From Streptomyces aurantiacus (GTDB lineage Bacteria; Actinomycetota; Actinomycetes; Streptomycetales; Streptomycetaceae), in NCBI RefSeq assembly GCF_027107535.1, contig NZ_CP114283.1, forward strand, positions 7,998,001 through 8,062,000: a DNA stretch of 64,000 nt, given 5' to 3'. The position numbers and the translations under genes were made by a program. Each line of letters starts with the position of its first letter. Within the stretch, counting starts at the first letter, position 1. This document shows positions 50,942 to 59,304 of this stretch, piece by piece. Below the pieces are notes generated by a model that was given only the letters and a program-made list of their open reading frames with translations, was not told the origin of the DNA and made no database searches.

Positions 50942-51400
50942 CTAGAACGGGGGCTTGGCGTCCGGCTTGCCGCTGCCGACGGGGGTGTCGGTGGCGGCCC
51001 ACGGGTCGTCACCGGACGGGCCGGGCTGGGAGGGCCGCTTGGCGTTGATGCCGACGGTGGTGAACCGCAAGGAGGCGCCGATGTCGTCGATCTCCAGGGC
51101 GAGCATCGAGCGGTTCTCGCCCTCGGGGGTCTTCCAGTCGTGCTGCCGGATGCGGCCGGAGGCGACCACCCGCGAGCCCTTGGTCAGGGACTCGGCGACG
51201 TGTTCAGCGAGGGAGCGCCAGGCGGCGCAGCGGAAGAAGGTGGACGTGCCGTCCTTCCACTGGCCGGAGTCCTTGTCGTAGGTGCGCGGGGTGGCGGCGA
51301 TGGTGAACTTCGCCAGCGCGGCTCCGGAGTCGGTGAACTTCAGCTCCGGGTCACCGGTCAGGTTGCCGATGACAGTGATCGGGGTTTCTCCGAACGACAT
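50942..51400 (-). CDS. ssb: Single-stranded DNA-binding protein
   Basis: 152 aa. OB-fold: ITVIGNLTGDPELKFTDSGA, LAKFTIAATPRTYDKDS, FFRCAAWRSLAEHVAESL, KGSRVVASGRIRQHDWKT, and a disordered tail ending in acidic-poor DAKPPF rather than the classic DDDIPF tip. It coats the element during replication. ATG 51400 follows the next gene by 10 bp. Confidence 0.93.
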   Translation of the reverse strand: MSFGETPITVIGNLTGDPELKFTDSGAALAKFTIAATPRTYDKDSGQWKDGTSTFFRCAAWRSLAEHVAESLTKGSRVVASGRIRQHDWKTPEGENRSMLALEIDDIGASLRFTTVGINAKRPSQPGPSGDDPWAATDTPVGSGKPDAKPPF

Positions 51401-51410
51401 GCGGGACTCC

Positions 51411-51752
51411 TCAGGCTTCGGGGTGGGCGGTGCGGGCGGGAACGAGGGCGGCACCGTCGGTGAACTCGAACTCGGCCGCGGACAGACGGATCAGCAGCGC
51501 GTAGAGCCGCGCGGCCCGCTCATGGTCGGCCTCCACCGTCAGGGCGGCGTCCACGCGTGCCACGGCGGCGCCCAGCGGGGTGTCCGAGACGGGGATGGGG
51601 ATGGCGTTGTGGTCGTCGCCGGGGTGGGTGTCGTGGGCCCACCAGCCGCCGGTGGGGCAGTCGATCCAGGTGATCGCGGTGCGGCAGATCAGGCAGCGTG
51701 CCCGATGCTCCGCCGGTTCCTGGGTGCTGGTCTCGGGCTCTTCGCACGCCAT
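51411..51752 (-). CDS. Small hypothetical protein with CxxC
   Basis: 113 aa. ARCLICRTAITWIDCPTG contains CxxC plus Cys/His further on (GGWWAHDTHPGDDH), a possible zinc site; the C-terminal half is helical (LYALLIRLSAAEFEF). AAGGAG precedes ATG 51752. Located between ssb and the MazG-like gene. Confidence 0.6.
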   Translation of the reverse strand: MACEEPETSTQEPAEHRARCLICRTAITWIDCPTGGWWAHDTHPGDDHNAIPIPVSDTPLGAAVARVDAALTVEADHERAARLYALLIRLSAAEFEFTDGAALVPARTAHPEA

Positions 51753-51769
51753 GCGTGACTCCTTCGAGG

Positions 51770-52363
51770 TCAGGCGCGGGTGGAGGCGGATCCGGTGTTG
51801 GTGCGGCCTTCGAGCAGTGCGGCCAGCCGTTCCTGACGCTGTTTGGCGACGCTGGTGAGGAGGGTTGCGGGGTCGTCGTGGAACTCGTGGAGGGCGACCA
51901 TCGCGGCGAGGATGACGTCCACCAGTTCGGTGGCGACGTCGCCGGGGGTGTGGGTGGTGCCCTTGCGGGGGTTCCGGCCCTGCATGCCGATGTACACCTG
52001 GGCGACTTCGCCGGCTTCTTCGGTGACCTTCAGCAGGCGCATCGAGGTTTCGTGGGCGCTGGTGCCGTTGGAGGCGTCCAGCCAGTCCACGACGGTGCCC
52101 ACGTGCTCCCACAGCGTCCGCTCCTGGTGGCGGGAGGCGCGGCGGATGAAGCTGGCCACGACCGCGACCGTGGCGGGGTCCCAGTGGGCGAACCAGTCCA
52201 CGATCCGGTGGTCGTAGCGGCCCAGTTCGACGCCGGCCCGGGACAGTTCGTTCAGCAGCGCGCAGTGGAGTGTCGCCGTGCCGGTCCCCGGGGCCGGAAG
52301 GGGTTCGGTGTCGATCGGCCCGTCCGGGATCGGGAGGGAGGGGGAGTTCACAGTGGTGCCCAT
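51770..52363 (-). CDS. MazG-like pyrophosphohydrolase of element 2
   Basis: 197 aa. The MazG part lies at the C-terminus (residues 105-165): MRLLKVTEEAGEVAQVYIG and DVATELVDVILAAMVALHEF give EExxE and ExxD. The first 100 residues are a helical domain not found in the element 1 homologue, which has its extra domain on the other side. GGAAGGA precedes ATG 52363. Confidence 0.75.
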   Translation of the reverse strand: MGTTVNSPSLPIPDGPIDTEPLPAPGTGTATLHCALLNELSRAGVELGRYDHRIVDWFAHWDPATVAVVASFIRRASRHQERTLWEHVGTVVDWLDASNGTSAHETSMRLLKVTEEAGEVAQVYIGMQGRNPRKGTTHTPGDVATELVDVILAAMVALHEFHDDPATLLTSVAKQRQERLAALLEGRTNTGSASTRA

Positions 52364-52385
52364 GTGCTTCCTTCCGTCGGTGTGA

Positions 52386-52700
52386 TCAGTTGCCCTTGGG
52401 GCGGGCGAGTTTGAGGGTGATGCCGCCGATGCCTAGGGGTCCGGCTGCGCTGGCAATGACGGTTGCGGTGTGGGCGGCGGCATCGAGCAGCACGCACAGC
52501 GCGGCGACCAGGCCCCAGCCGCCCAGGGCGGCGGCGCCGGCGATGGCGAACGGGACCAGAACTCGGCGCCACGGGATGCCGGTCTGGCCGGTGGGCTGGA
52601 CGACGATGACGAGGCGTTCTCCGGTGGCGTCGGCGCGGCGCCAAGCGTCGGCGGGGATGTGCGGGGCGAGGTGTCCGGGTGGTGGGTTGGTGTGGTGCAT
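52386..52700 (-). CDS. Small membrane protein
   Basis: 104 aa with two hydrophobic segments (VLVPFAIAGAAALGGWGLVA, ALCVLLDAAAHTATVIASA). Polar N-terminus MHHTNPPPGHLAPH. It lies directly after traB2. No family recognised. Confidence 0.6.
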   Translation of the reverse strand: MHHTNPPPGHLAPHIPADAWRRADATGERLVIVVQPTGQTGIPWRRVLVPFAIAGAAALGGWGLVAALCVLLDAAAHTATVIASAAGPLGIGGITLKLARPKGN

Positions 52701-52737
52701 GACGTGCTCCCTTCGAGTCCTGCGCAGGTGGGGAGGG

Positions 52738-54108
52738 TCAGCTTTTGAGGGTGGTGAGGGTGTTGCGGACGCTGCCGAGGCGCACGGTGCGTCCGCCGTC
52801 GGCGTTGACGGCGTCCAGGACTGCGCGTGCGTCCATCGGCCCGTCGGCGTTCTCCAGGACAGCCGTGACGCGGTCCGCGAGGGTGAGCGCACGGCCCGGT
52901 CGCATCGCCGCGGGAGCAGGCCCGTGGGCCGCTGTGGGGGCGTCGGGGTCGGTGCTGGGGAAGATGGCGGCCATGGCCTCCGGGCCGTCCAAGCGCCCTT
53001 CGTAGGCGTCACCGGCCGCCTTGTGCAGGGAGGCATCCAGGCCGGCCACAGGGCCATCGCCGTACAGAGCGAGGATGTTCGGGTCCAGGCCCGTGGTCGG
53101 CATCGGGGAGCCGACGGTGAAGAACCGCATCCGCGAGACGGGCCGCGGCCCGGTCAGCAGGTAGCCGCCGCCGGCGGTGCTGGGCAGGTCTTCGTCGTCG
53201 GTCTCGTCGTCGAACTGCGAGACCAGGCGCAGCGATCCGGCGTACTTCGGGATCGGAGCCGGCGTCCGCCCGGCCGGGAGCAGGCCGTCGGTGACGATCT
53301 GCCGCATCATCGAGGACGTCCAGCGCAGCAGGACCACGTCGCCGTCCTTGAGCATGCTGCGCAGGGTGTCGGAGCCGCCCAGTTCATCGAGCTGGCTGGC
53401 CTGGGCGGACAGGTGGATGCCGATGCCCAGGGAGCGGCCGGTGCGTCCCAGGTCGCGGATGTAGAAGGTGGCTTCTGCCCGGTAGGGGGAGCCCTTCTCC
53501 AGCAGCCGGTTGGCCTCGTCGATGCGCACCGACAGCAGCCGGTAGGGCTGGTTGATCAGGAACTTGGAGCGGCCCATGCCGGCGTAGATGTCCTGGAGTT
53601 CGTGCATGACCAGCCACGCGGTCCGTAGCTGCGCCATTGCCCCTTGCGGAGTGCGCACGAACCAGTCGACGTTGCCGCGCGCCTCGGGGACGGACTGACC
53701 GCCCTTGAGGTCGGCCAGGAACGTGATGACCCCGGAGCGCTTCTCCCCTGCGAGCAGGATGTGGTTGGCGGTCGACTTGCCCGCCCCGGTGGTGCCGAAC
53801 AGGAAGGAGCGTTGTGCGGAGCCGGTGTGCGGATCGTACAGCCGCATCCGGGTCAGGCGGCCGTTGTGGTAGCGGCCCACCGGCAGGCGGCCGTGGCGGT
53901 CCATCACCAGCAGGCCCGGATCGTCCAGGCGCACGTGGGCGAGCGGATCGGCGGGATAGATCGTCACCAGCGCCCGGTGCATGCCGTCGGTCTCCACCGC
54001 CAGCCGGGACGGATCATCGATGTGCAGGGCGCCGGCCAGGCGGACGGGGTCGAAGGTGATGATGTCGCCGGGCGCGCCTTCCACGGTGAGTTCGTGGATG
54101 GTGCTCAC
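52738..54108 (-). CDS. traB: FtsK/TraB-type conjugal DNA translocase of element 2
   Basis: 456 aa, shorter than TraB of element 1 and with no obvious membrane segment of its own. Walker A SFLFGTTGAGKSTANHILLA (residues 101-120), TFLADLKGGQSV, Walker B LLSVRIDEANRLL, and IHLSAQASQLDELGG. The C-terminal winged helix LADRVTAVLENADGPMDARA ... LGSVRNTLTTLKS suits recognition of a clt site. GTG 54108 overlaps the stop of the upstream membrane protein, which could supply the anchor. The longer in-frame ORF to 55218 is antisense of other genes and rejected. Confidence 0.87.
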   Translation of the reverse strand: MSTIHELTVEGAPGDIITFDPVRLAGALHIDDPSRLAVETDGMHRALVTIYPADPLAHVRLDDPGLLVMDRHGRLPVGRYHNGRLTRMRLYDPHTGSAQRSFLFGTTGAGKSTANHILLAGEKRSGVITFLADLKGGQSVPEARGNVDWFVRTPQGAMAQLRTAWLVMHELQDIYAGMGRSKFLINQPYRLLSVRIDEANRLLEKGSPYRAEATFYIRDLGRTGRSLGIGIHLSAQASQLDELGGSDTLRSMLKDGDVVLLRWTSSMMRQIVTDGLLPAGRTPAPIPKYAGSLRLVSQFDDETDDEDLPSTAGGGYLLTGPRPVSRMRFFTVGSPMPTTGLDPNILALYGDGPVAGLDASLHKAAGDAYEGRLDGPEAMAAIFPSTDPDAPTAAHGPAPAAMRPGRALTLADRVTAVLENADGPMDARAVLDAVNADGGRTVRLGSVRNTLTTLKS

Positions 54109-54917
54109 CCGTCCAGCTCCGTCCCGGTGTTGACGGTGCGGACCTTGGTGATGCGGGTTCCGGGCATGCCCTTGGGGGCGATCTGCTCCTCCCACAGGCT
54201 GTAGAGGTCCACGACGGTCGCGCCGTGCCCGACGGTCAGCTGCCGCACACCGGCGCCGCGGCGGGGCACGGGACGGATGCTGATCTCCTCCTCGGGCCAG
54301 TCGAGCAGCGCGGACAGGTGGTGCGGGGAGACCTCCGGCACCGGCTGGCCGGGCAGCGTGGAGCGGATGACGGCCCGCAGCGACTTCGGCCCGGTCTGCT
54401 CCACCGCCTCCAGCACCGTCCCCGGCGCTGCACCGCCCTGCACGGCCACGTGCTGCGCCCACCACAGCGACATCGGGTGCTGCGAGCCGGCCGCCACGGT
54501 GACGGGCTTGGGGACAGGGAGGAGGTGGGGGTTGAGGGAGGGTTCGCGGCCTGCCCAGACGCGGGCCAGGCGGGCGGGCCGGATGAACCAGACGGCCGCG
54601 GCCCACACCGCGTCCAGCGTCAGCTCCCACCACTGCACCCCGGGCACGATCCGCTCCACCGTCAGGAGAACGGCCATCGACACGGACGGGGCGAGGTAGA
54701 GCGAGGCGGAGGCTTCCCGGATGTAGCCGGGCGGCAGCGTGACCGACCACACAGCTCCCCAGCCGGCCGCCGCCATCGCCGCGGCCAGCGAGGCGCCATA
54801 CAGATCGGGTGTGAAGGCGCAGGTGGTCAGGGCGGCGGCGCCGGTCAGGGTGGCGAGACGGCCGATGCAGTTGCGGGCCACGGCGATGCCGCCGCGCACA
54901 GGTCCAAGACGAATCAT
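54105..54917 (-). CDS. Membrane protein coupled to TraB2
   Basis: 270 aa. About four helices in residues 8-120 (GAAALTTCAFTPDLYGASLA, SVSMAVLLTVERIV, LTLDAVWAAAVWFI). The C-terminal soluble part has VSPHHLSALLDWPEEEISIR. ATG 54917 with AAGGAG upstream, just after a 13-bp-stem hairpin. GTGA overlap with traB2 suggests a membrane anchor/partner. Confidence 0.7.
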   Translation of the reverse strand: MIRLGPVRGGIAVARNCIGRLATLTGAAALTTCAFTPDLYGASLAAAMAAAGWGAVWSVTLPPGYIREASASLYLAPSVSMAVLLTVERIVPGVQWWELTLDAVWAAAVWFIRPARLARVWAGREPSLNPHLLPVPKPVTVAAGSQHPMSLWWAQHVAVQGGAAPGTVLEAVEQTGPKSLRAVIRSTLPGQPVPEVSPHHLSALLDWPEEEISIRPVPRRGAGVRQLTVGHGATVVDLYSLWEEQIAPKGMPGTRITKVRTVNTGTELDG

Positions 54918-54947
54918 GAGCGGGCTCCTTTGCCGCGCGGGCAGGCC

Positions 54948-54983
54948 AAGGGCGGCGGACACGAAGTGCGGTCCGCCGCCCTT
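54948..54983. terminator. Intergenic hairpin before the TraB2 membrane partner
   Basis: 13-bp perfect stem (54948-54960 with 54971-54983), 10-nt loop. Sits in the 83-bp gap between two co-directional genes, probably an attenuator or RNA-stability element. Confidence 0.75.
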
Positions 54984-55000
54984 GAACTGCGGTGGTGTGG

Positions 55001-55429
55001 TCAGCGGTTGCTGTAGAACTCCCGCTCGGCCATCGGGACGTCCATCGAGCTGGCCGTCTCCGCCACCGGGCCGTAGTCGGCCTGGTGGGCGTCGGCGGTC
55101 TCCTGGAAGAGCGTCGACAGCTCTTCCGTCTCCTCGGCCATGGCCTCGGCCTCCTCCAGCACCGAGCGCATGAGGGTGGCCGCGTCACGGTGCTCGCTGA
55201 CGGTGTCGGGATCCACATTCAGTGCGGCGGCCTGGTCGGCCAGCCGGTCCACCGACTGCGCGCAGTTCTCCACGTAGCGGTAGGTGGAACGGACCTGTTC
55301 GGACAGGCCACGCAACTTGGCTCCAGCTGCGGTGAGCTGGACGATGACGACGCCGTAGCGCACGCCTTCGGCGATGACGCCACCGGCTTTGGCCAGGACG
55401 TCCGCGGTACGCGGAACAAGATCGGACAC
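55001..55429 (-). CDS. Hypothetical helical protein
   Basis: 142 aa, mostly alpha-helical and acidic: SEQVRSTYRYVENCAQSVDR, EEAEAMAEETEELSTLFQ. GTG 55429 has AGGAGG seven nt upstream. It resembles, in size, helicity and ending (REFYSNR against RDYHNE), the C-terminal unit of the next gene, so the two may be paralogues. Confidence 0.65.
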   Translation of the reverse strand: MSDLVPRTADVLAKAGGVIAEGVRYGVVIVQLTAAGAKLRGLSEQVRSTYRYVENCAQSVDRLADQAAALNVDPDTVSEHRDAATLMRSVLEEAEAMAEETEELSTLFQETADAHQADYGPVAETASSMDVPMAEREFYSNR

Positions 55430-55440
55430 GAAGTGTCCTC

Positions 55441-57393
55441 CTATTCGTTGTGGTAGTCGCGCTCGGCGGGCGCGGTGTGGCCGGCGTCGCGGACCGCATC
55501 GGCCAGCGGCCGGTGGCGTGTCTCCGCGTTCGTGCCGGCCTGCGCGATGGCCTCGGAAGCGGCGGGGATCTTCTCCGCCACGGCCTCCGCGTGGGCCTTG
55601 ACGTTGGCGGCCTTCTCCCAGAGCAGGAGCACCAGGCCTTCCAGGACCCCGGGAACCTTCAGCTCCAGGATCTTGGCGTGTAGGGCCTCCAGTCGTTCCC
55701 TGAGGGCATCGCAGCCCTCCGCAGCCTGGTGGGCCTCCTCCGCGCCCTGGGTGATCTCCTCGGCCATGTCGGCGTCGGCCTCGATGACGTCATAGATCGT
55801 CAATTCGGCGTCCGCGTACTGGGTGTTGGGCGTCTGGGCGGGCACGGGGGCTGTCATAGGCCCTCCTTTCGTCGTTCCTGCGGGAAGAGCCGCACGGCCG
55901 CGGGTGACGGCCTGCGGCTCCCAGCGCCGGGCCTGGGTTCCAGGCCCGGCGTCATCTCGCGTCACCGTCCAGGTGACGCCCTGCGCGTGGCCCCATCCCG
56001 GCGGCGGACCAGCAGACGCCCCAGTACCAGAGGCGCCGCCGGACGCGCCGGGAGTCTTCGGCCCGGTGGTCTTGCCATGAGTGCGCCGCGCGCCGGTCCG
56101 CTCCCACCGGTCCCGAGTCGAGCGGCCCTTGCCCCGCGCTTTTGGCCCATCGGTCTTGCGCTTGGCGCCCTTGGCCGTGGACGTCCGTTTGCTCTTGCTG
56201 CCGGGAGCGGCTGATGCCGGGCCGGGTCCACCGGGCCGCTTGCTCTTGGCCTTGCGGGCCTTGCCGCGGGCAGTCTTGGTGTCGGCCCCGGGGGCGGTCG
56301 TGGAGCCCTTCGGACCGGCCTTGGGCCCCTTCTTGAGGTCGGCTTTCAGGGCGTCCGGTGTGGACTTCGGGCCGGTGCGGATCCGGTCAGCGATCCGGGC
56401 GCGCACCGCGTCGCGGATCGTCTTCGGGGCCTTGTCGGGTTTGGGGCCGGTCGGCTTCCAGGAGCCTCTGGTGATGCGGTCCGCCACGCGGGCCCGTGCG
56501 GCGTCGCGGATCCCGGGGCGCCGCTCCGGCTTGACCGGCTTGGGCGCAGGGCCGTTGCGAAGCCGATCGGCGACCCGGCTACGGGCCGCGTCCGTGATGC
56601 CCGGAGTGCGCTCGGGTTTGGCCACCGGTCCGGAGCGGATGCGGCCGGCCGCACGGTCCCGGATGGCCGATCTGATCCCCGAGCCCCTGTCCGTCTTGCC
56701 CTTGTTCTTGTTCTTGCCGGGGGTCTCCGGATCCTTCCTGCGCGGCTTGTCGAGCTTCGGCGTGCGCCGATCCCTGGGAGCGGGCAAGCGCCCGCCTGAG
56801 GGGCCGCCGGCCGTCTTGCCACCCGCACGGGAAGTACTACCGGTAGGTGACTTGGACGGCGCAGGAGCCCGCAGGGCTGCCGGGGCGGCACTCCGTGCGG
56901 AGCCATGGCGGCCGGCGCCGCCCTGGGAACTCCGGGACCGACCGAATTCCGGTCCGGACTGAATACGCGCCTTCTGCCGTGTCCCGTTGGCCGCTATGCG
57001 CGCCATTTCCAGGTCCAGTTTCGCTTTACCGGCCGCCGCCTTCTGCTGATCGGCGATGGCCCGATGATGTTCCTGGCGGGCCTTCAGATAGGCGGCCACG
57101 TAATAGGCGCCGCGCATCGCGGCCACCGTGATGCCGGTCATCATGACCACCGACATAGCGGCCACACCATGGCCCTGACTATCGGAATCGTCCGGCATTC
57201 CGGAATCAGGGTGCGTGGCGGGCAGATTGCCGGCGATATTCACCGGCTCGGGGAGCGAGAGAGAAGCGGGCGGGGAGAGGTCGGGCAGGGGGGTCAGGGC
57301 GGGGAAGCCGTCCGGGGCGGGCGGCGGATCGTCTCCCACCGCCCCGGGCACCCTCAGCCGCAGGACCGTCCCTCCGGGGCCGTCGTCGGCCAT
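55441..57393 (-). CDS. Long Lys/Arg/Ala-rich repeat protein fused in frame to a small helical unit
   Basis: About 650 aa. It has an acidic N-terminus, one transmembrane helix (~80-100, SVVMMTGITVAAMRGAYYVA), then a very basic, disordered region with four copies of a roughly 25-33-residue repeat whose core is IRDAARARVADRIRxGP (one is GITDAARSRVADRLRNGP). The last 138 residues (from MTAPVPAQTPNTQYADA) are a separate helical unit that has its own start, ATG 55857, with AGGAGG upstream and a hairpin (55887-55920) before it. I suspect two genes joined by loss of a stop; both long and short products may be made. ATG 57393. Confidence 0.65.
   Translation of the reverse strand: MADDGPGGTVLRLRVPGAVGDDPPPAPDGFPALTPLPDLSPPASLSLPEPVNIAGNLPATHPDSGMPDDSDSQGHGVAAMSVVMMTGITVAAMRGAYYVAAYLKARQEHHRAIADQQKAAAGKAKLDLEMARIAANGTRQKARIQSGPEFGRSRSSQGGAGRHGSARSAAPAALRAPAPSKSPTGSTSRAGGKTAGGPSGGRLPAPRDRRTPKLDKPRRKDPETPGKNKNKGKTDRGSGIRSAIRDRAAGRIRSGPVAKPERTPGITDAARSRVADRLRNGPAPKPVKPERRPGIRDAARARVADRITRGSWKPTGPKPDKAPKTIRDAVRARIADRIRTGPKSTPDALKADLKKGPKAGPKGSTTAPGADTKTARGKARKAKSKRPGGPGPASAAPGSKSKRTSTAKGAKRKTDGPKARGKGRSTRDRWERTGARRTHGKTTGPKTPGASGGASGTGASAGPPPGWGHAQGVTWTVTRDDAGPGTQARRWEPQAVTRGRAALPAGTTKGGPMTAPVPAQTPNTQYADAELTIYDVIEADADMAEEITQGAEEAHQAAEGCDALRERLEALHAKILELKVPGVLEGLVLLLWEKAANVKAHAEAVAEKIPAASEAIAQAGTNAETRHRPLADAVRDAGHTAPAERDYHNE
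55887..55920. promoter_or_regulatory. Hairpin plus internal ribosome site within the fused gene
   Basis: GAGCCGCA/TGCGGCTC with an inner GGCC/GGCC stem. It has the intergenic-hairpin pattern of this element, but lies inside an open frame, 30 bp before AGGAGG and ATG 55857. Confidence 0.5.
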
Positions 57394-57516
57394 AGGCCGT
57401 CCCTTCGGTTCATCACCGCCCGTTATCAAGATCGCAAAGCGGCACGCGTACGCGCGCACGCGCGCCTTGCGACCCCCGATGACGGGCGGTGAAGTGATGA
57501 TGATGAGCGCGGAGCG

Positions 57517-57693
57517 TTACGACGTGTGGGCCTGCGTCCAAGCCTGGAGCATCCGGACCAGATCGGCCCACCTGGCTTCGTCGTCGCCGGCCAGGGTCCG
57601 GGCCAGGTCCCACAGCGCGCGGGCCCGGTCCTTGTTCGTCGCCGTGGCCGCCAGCCGGGCCTCCCAGTAGGCGACTTGCTTCGGGGAAAGCAC
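57517..57693 (-). CDS. Small helical protein
   Basis: 58 aa from GTG 57693: begins VLSPKQVAYWEARLAATA and continues with a predicted helical RARALWDLARTLAGDDEARW. The stop of the upstream gene lies 4 bp before this start, with GGAG about 14 nt upstream. Short, but clean codon use and tight packing support it. Confidence 0.5.
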   Translation of the reverse strand: MLSPKQVAYWEARLAATATNKDRARALWDLARTLAGDDEARWADLVRMLQAWTQAHTS

Positions 57694-57696
57694 CGC

Positions 57697-58212
57697 TTAC
57701 GCTCCCTTCTCCAGGAAGCCCAGGAACGTCGGCTCCGCTCCCTCCGGCGAATTAGTGGCGGCCAGTCCCGTTCCACCCGCTGCAGGCTCCTGCAGGCCCT
57801 GCGAGAGGCTCTGGAGGTGCGCGGCAGTATTCACGGAGCGGGAACTGGAGGCCCCGGACGAACGGGCCTTTTCCAGGGCCTTGGCCTCTGCCTTCTGCTC
57901 CCGCTTCGCGGGCAGTTCCACGAACCGGCGCTGGAATTCGGGGTCCAGCTTGCCGATCGCGTTGACGGCGGCGCGCAGGGACTTTTCCAGATTGGCCAGC
58001 GGGCGGGAGGCGAAGTAGGCGCGCAGGCGCCGCTCGAACGGCTTGTCACCGTCGATACGGACCGCTTCCAGGTCGGCCTGGTACTCGCCCAGCAGGGCCT
58101 GGACCTGGTCGGCCATCTGCCGCAGCCGCTCGCGCTGCTGAGCCGCGTACAGCGCGGTCCCGCCGGGTTTGGTCAGGTGGTCCGACGTCCACCGGGTGCT
58201 GTTGTCGTGCAT
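57697..58212 (-). CDS. Hypothetical protein
   Basis: 171 aa, charged and helical: LYAAQQRERLRQMADQVQAL, ANLEKSLRAAVNAIGKLDPE, then a Ser/Gly/Ala-rich C-terminus. GGAGG upstream of ATG 58212. No family recognised. Confidence 0.6.
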   Translation of the reverse strand: MHDNSTRWTSDHLTKPGGTALYAAQQRERLRQMADQVQALLGEYQADLEAVRIDGDKPFERRLRAYFASRPLANLEKSLRAAVNAIGKLDPEFQRRFVELPAKREQKAEAKALEKARSSGASSSRSVNTAAHLQSLSQGLQEPAAGGTGLAATNSPEGAEPTFLGFLEKGA

Positions 58213-58239
58213 GCGGAAACCTCCAACGGTGCTGCGGGG

Positions 58240-58557
58240 TCAGCGGGTGTCGTGGGTGGGGTGGGCGGCTGCGATCTCCTGCCACCGAAGGGAATCGGCG
58301 GCGCTGACGTGCCGCATCCGCACCTGGACCGTGCAGTAGGGGGCCCTGCAGCGGTGCGTGGTCGACGTCAGCGCTGCATCGATGTGGCTGTACAGCCACA
58401 GGGACGACGACGCAATCCCCAGGACACAGGCGGTGAGCAGGGCGAACGGGACACCGTAAGCGGCCAGCCGCACGCCGGTGGAAGCGCCCACCGCGAGCGC
58501 GCAGGCGATGATGAGCAGTGACGCGATGCGGCGACGCCGCGTCTGTGAGGTGTTCAC
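58240..58557 (-). CDS. Small two-helix membrane protein
   Basis: 105 aa. RRRRIASLLIIACALAVGAS and AYGVPFALLTACVLGIASSS are the helices; the C-terminal part has a CRAPYC element. GTG 58557 with GGAG seven nt upstream. Comparable to spread-type proteins. Confidence 0.6.
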   Translation of the reverse strand: MNTSQTRRRRIASLLIIACALAVGASTGVRLAAYGVPFALLTACVLGIASSSLWLYSHIDAALTSTTHRCRAPYCTVQVRMRHVSAADSLRWQEIAAAHPTHDTR

Positions 58558-58584
58558 GGCGGATCTCCAAGGGGAGTTGAAGGG

Positions 58585-58989
58585 TCAGGCGGCGCCGACG
58601 TCGGCCTGCTTGGTGCTGCCGGGCGAGACGTAGAACGGCGCGGTGTCGAACAGCTCCGCTTCCTGCGCGGGTGCCTGCTTGGCTGTCCGGGCCGCGGCGC
58701 GGCGCACGGCGTCGTAGCAGTCCGGGCAGACCGCGACCAGCCGCTCAGCGGGCAGCGTCGCGGCGATCTGGAAGGCGCCTTCGTTGGCGAGGTCGCGGGG
58801 TGCGGCGATCAGCTTGACCTCGCCTTGTTTGCTGAGGTGTTGGCCGTTGAAGTGCGGGCAGCGGTGCTGTCGGCCACGGCGGTTGGGATCGTGCTTGCTG
58901 CCGCATGCGCCGTGGCACTGGCAGCGACCTCCTGCCTTGTCCATCACGGCCTGCCATACGGCAGAGGCGGCGATCGGGGGCCGGGTCAC
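58585..58989 (-). CDS. Cys/His-rich putative zinc-binding protein (HNH-like)
   Basis: 134 aa. Cys/His pattern: GRCQCHGACGSKHDPNRRG, HRCPHFNGQHLSKQGE, LVAVCPDCYDAV. The first half resembles the metal part of HNH proteins, though catalytic residues are not certain. Starts at GTG 58989; the longer in-frame ORF is antisense-like. Confidence 0.6.
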   Translation of the reverse strand: MTRPPIAASAVWQAVMDKAGGRCQCHGACGSKHDPNRRGRQHRCPHFNGQHLSKQGEVKLIAAPRDLANEGAFQIAATLPAERLVAVCPDCYDAVRRAAARTAKQAPAQEAELFDTAPFYVSPGSTKQADVGAA

Positions 58990-59000
58990 GACACGCTCCG

Positions 59001-59273
59001 CTACGCCGGAAGCGGGCCGGCGTCGGACCGGTCGTCGGGGTCGGCGCGCAGCAGGCTGGCGATGCGTTTGCGCGGGGTCCACCGCGTCTGACCCCCGACC
59101 TCGAAGCGGCACAGCACGCGCTCGCGGACTTCCAGGACCACGGCGAAGGCCGTGTCGTAGGGCCAAGAGCCGACGTAGATCTGGACCAGGTCATCGGCCC
59201 GTATGTGATCCATCGTCAGCGGGGTGCCGTCGGGCAGCGTGCTGGTGTAGCGGATCTGAGTGGGCTGGCTCAT
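59001..59273 (-). CDS. Hypothetical small protein
   Basis: 90 aa, beta-rich: TQIRYTSTLPDGTPLTMDHI, FAVVLEVRERVLCRFEVGG. AGGAGG five nt before ATG 59273. Unknown family. Confidence 0.6.
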   Translation of the reverse strand: MSQPTQIRYTSTLPDGTPLTMDHIRADDLVQIYVGSWPYDTAFAVVLEVRERVLCRFEVGGQTRWTPRKRIASLLRADPDDRSDAGPLPA

Positions 59274-59304
59274 CAAGGCCTCCTCGGCCGGAAGCGTGGG
59301 CGTG

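Noticed and set aside
54109..55218. N-terminal 370-codon extension of traB2
   Set aside because: Low-complexity Arg/Pro/Ala sequence antiparallel in frame to well-supported genes; GTG 54108 overlaps the upstream stop as in a coupled operon.
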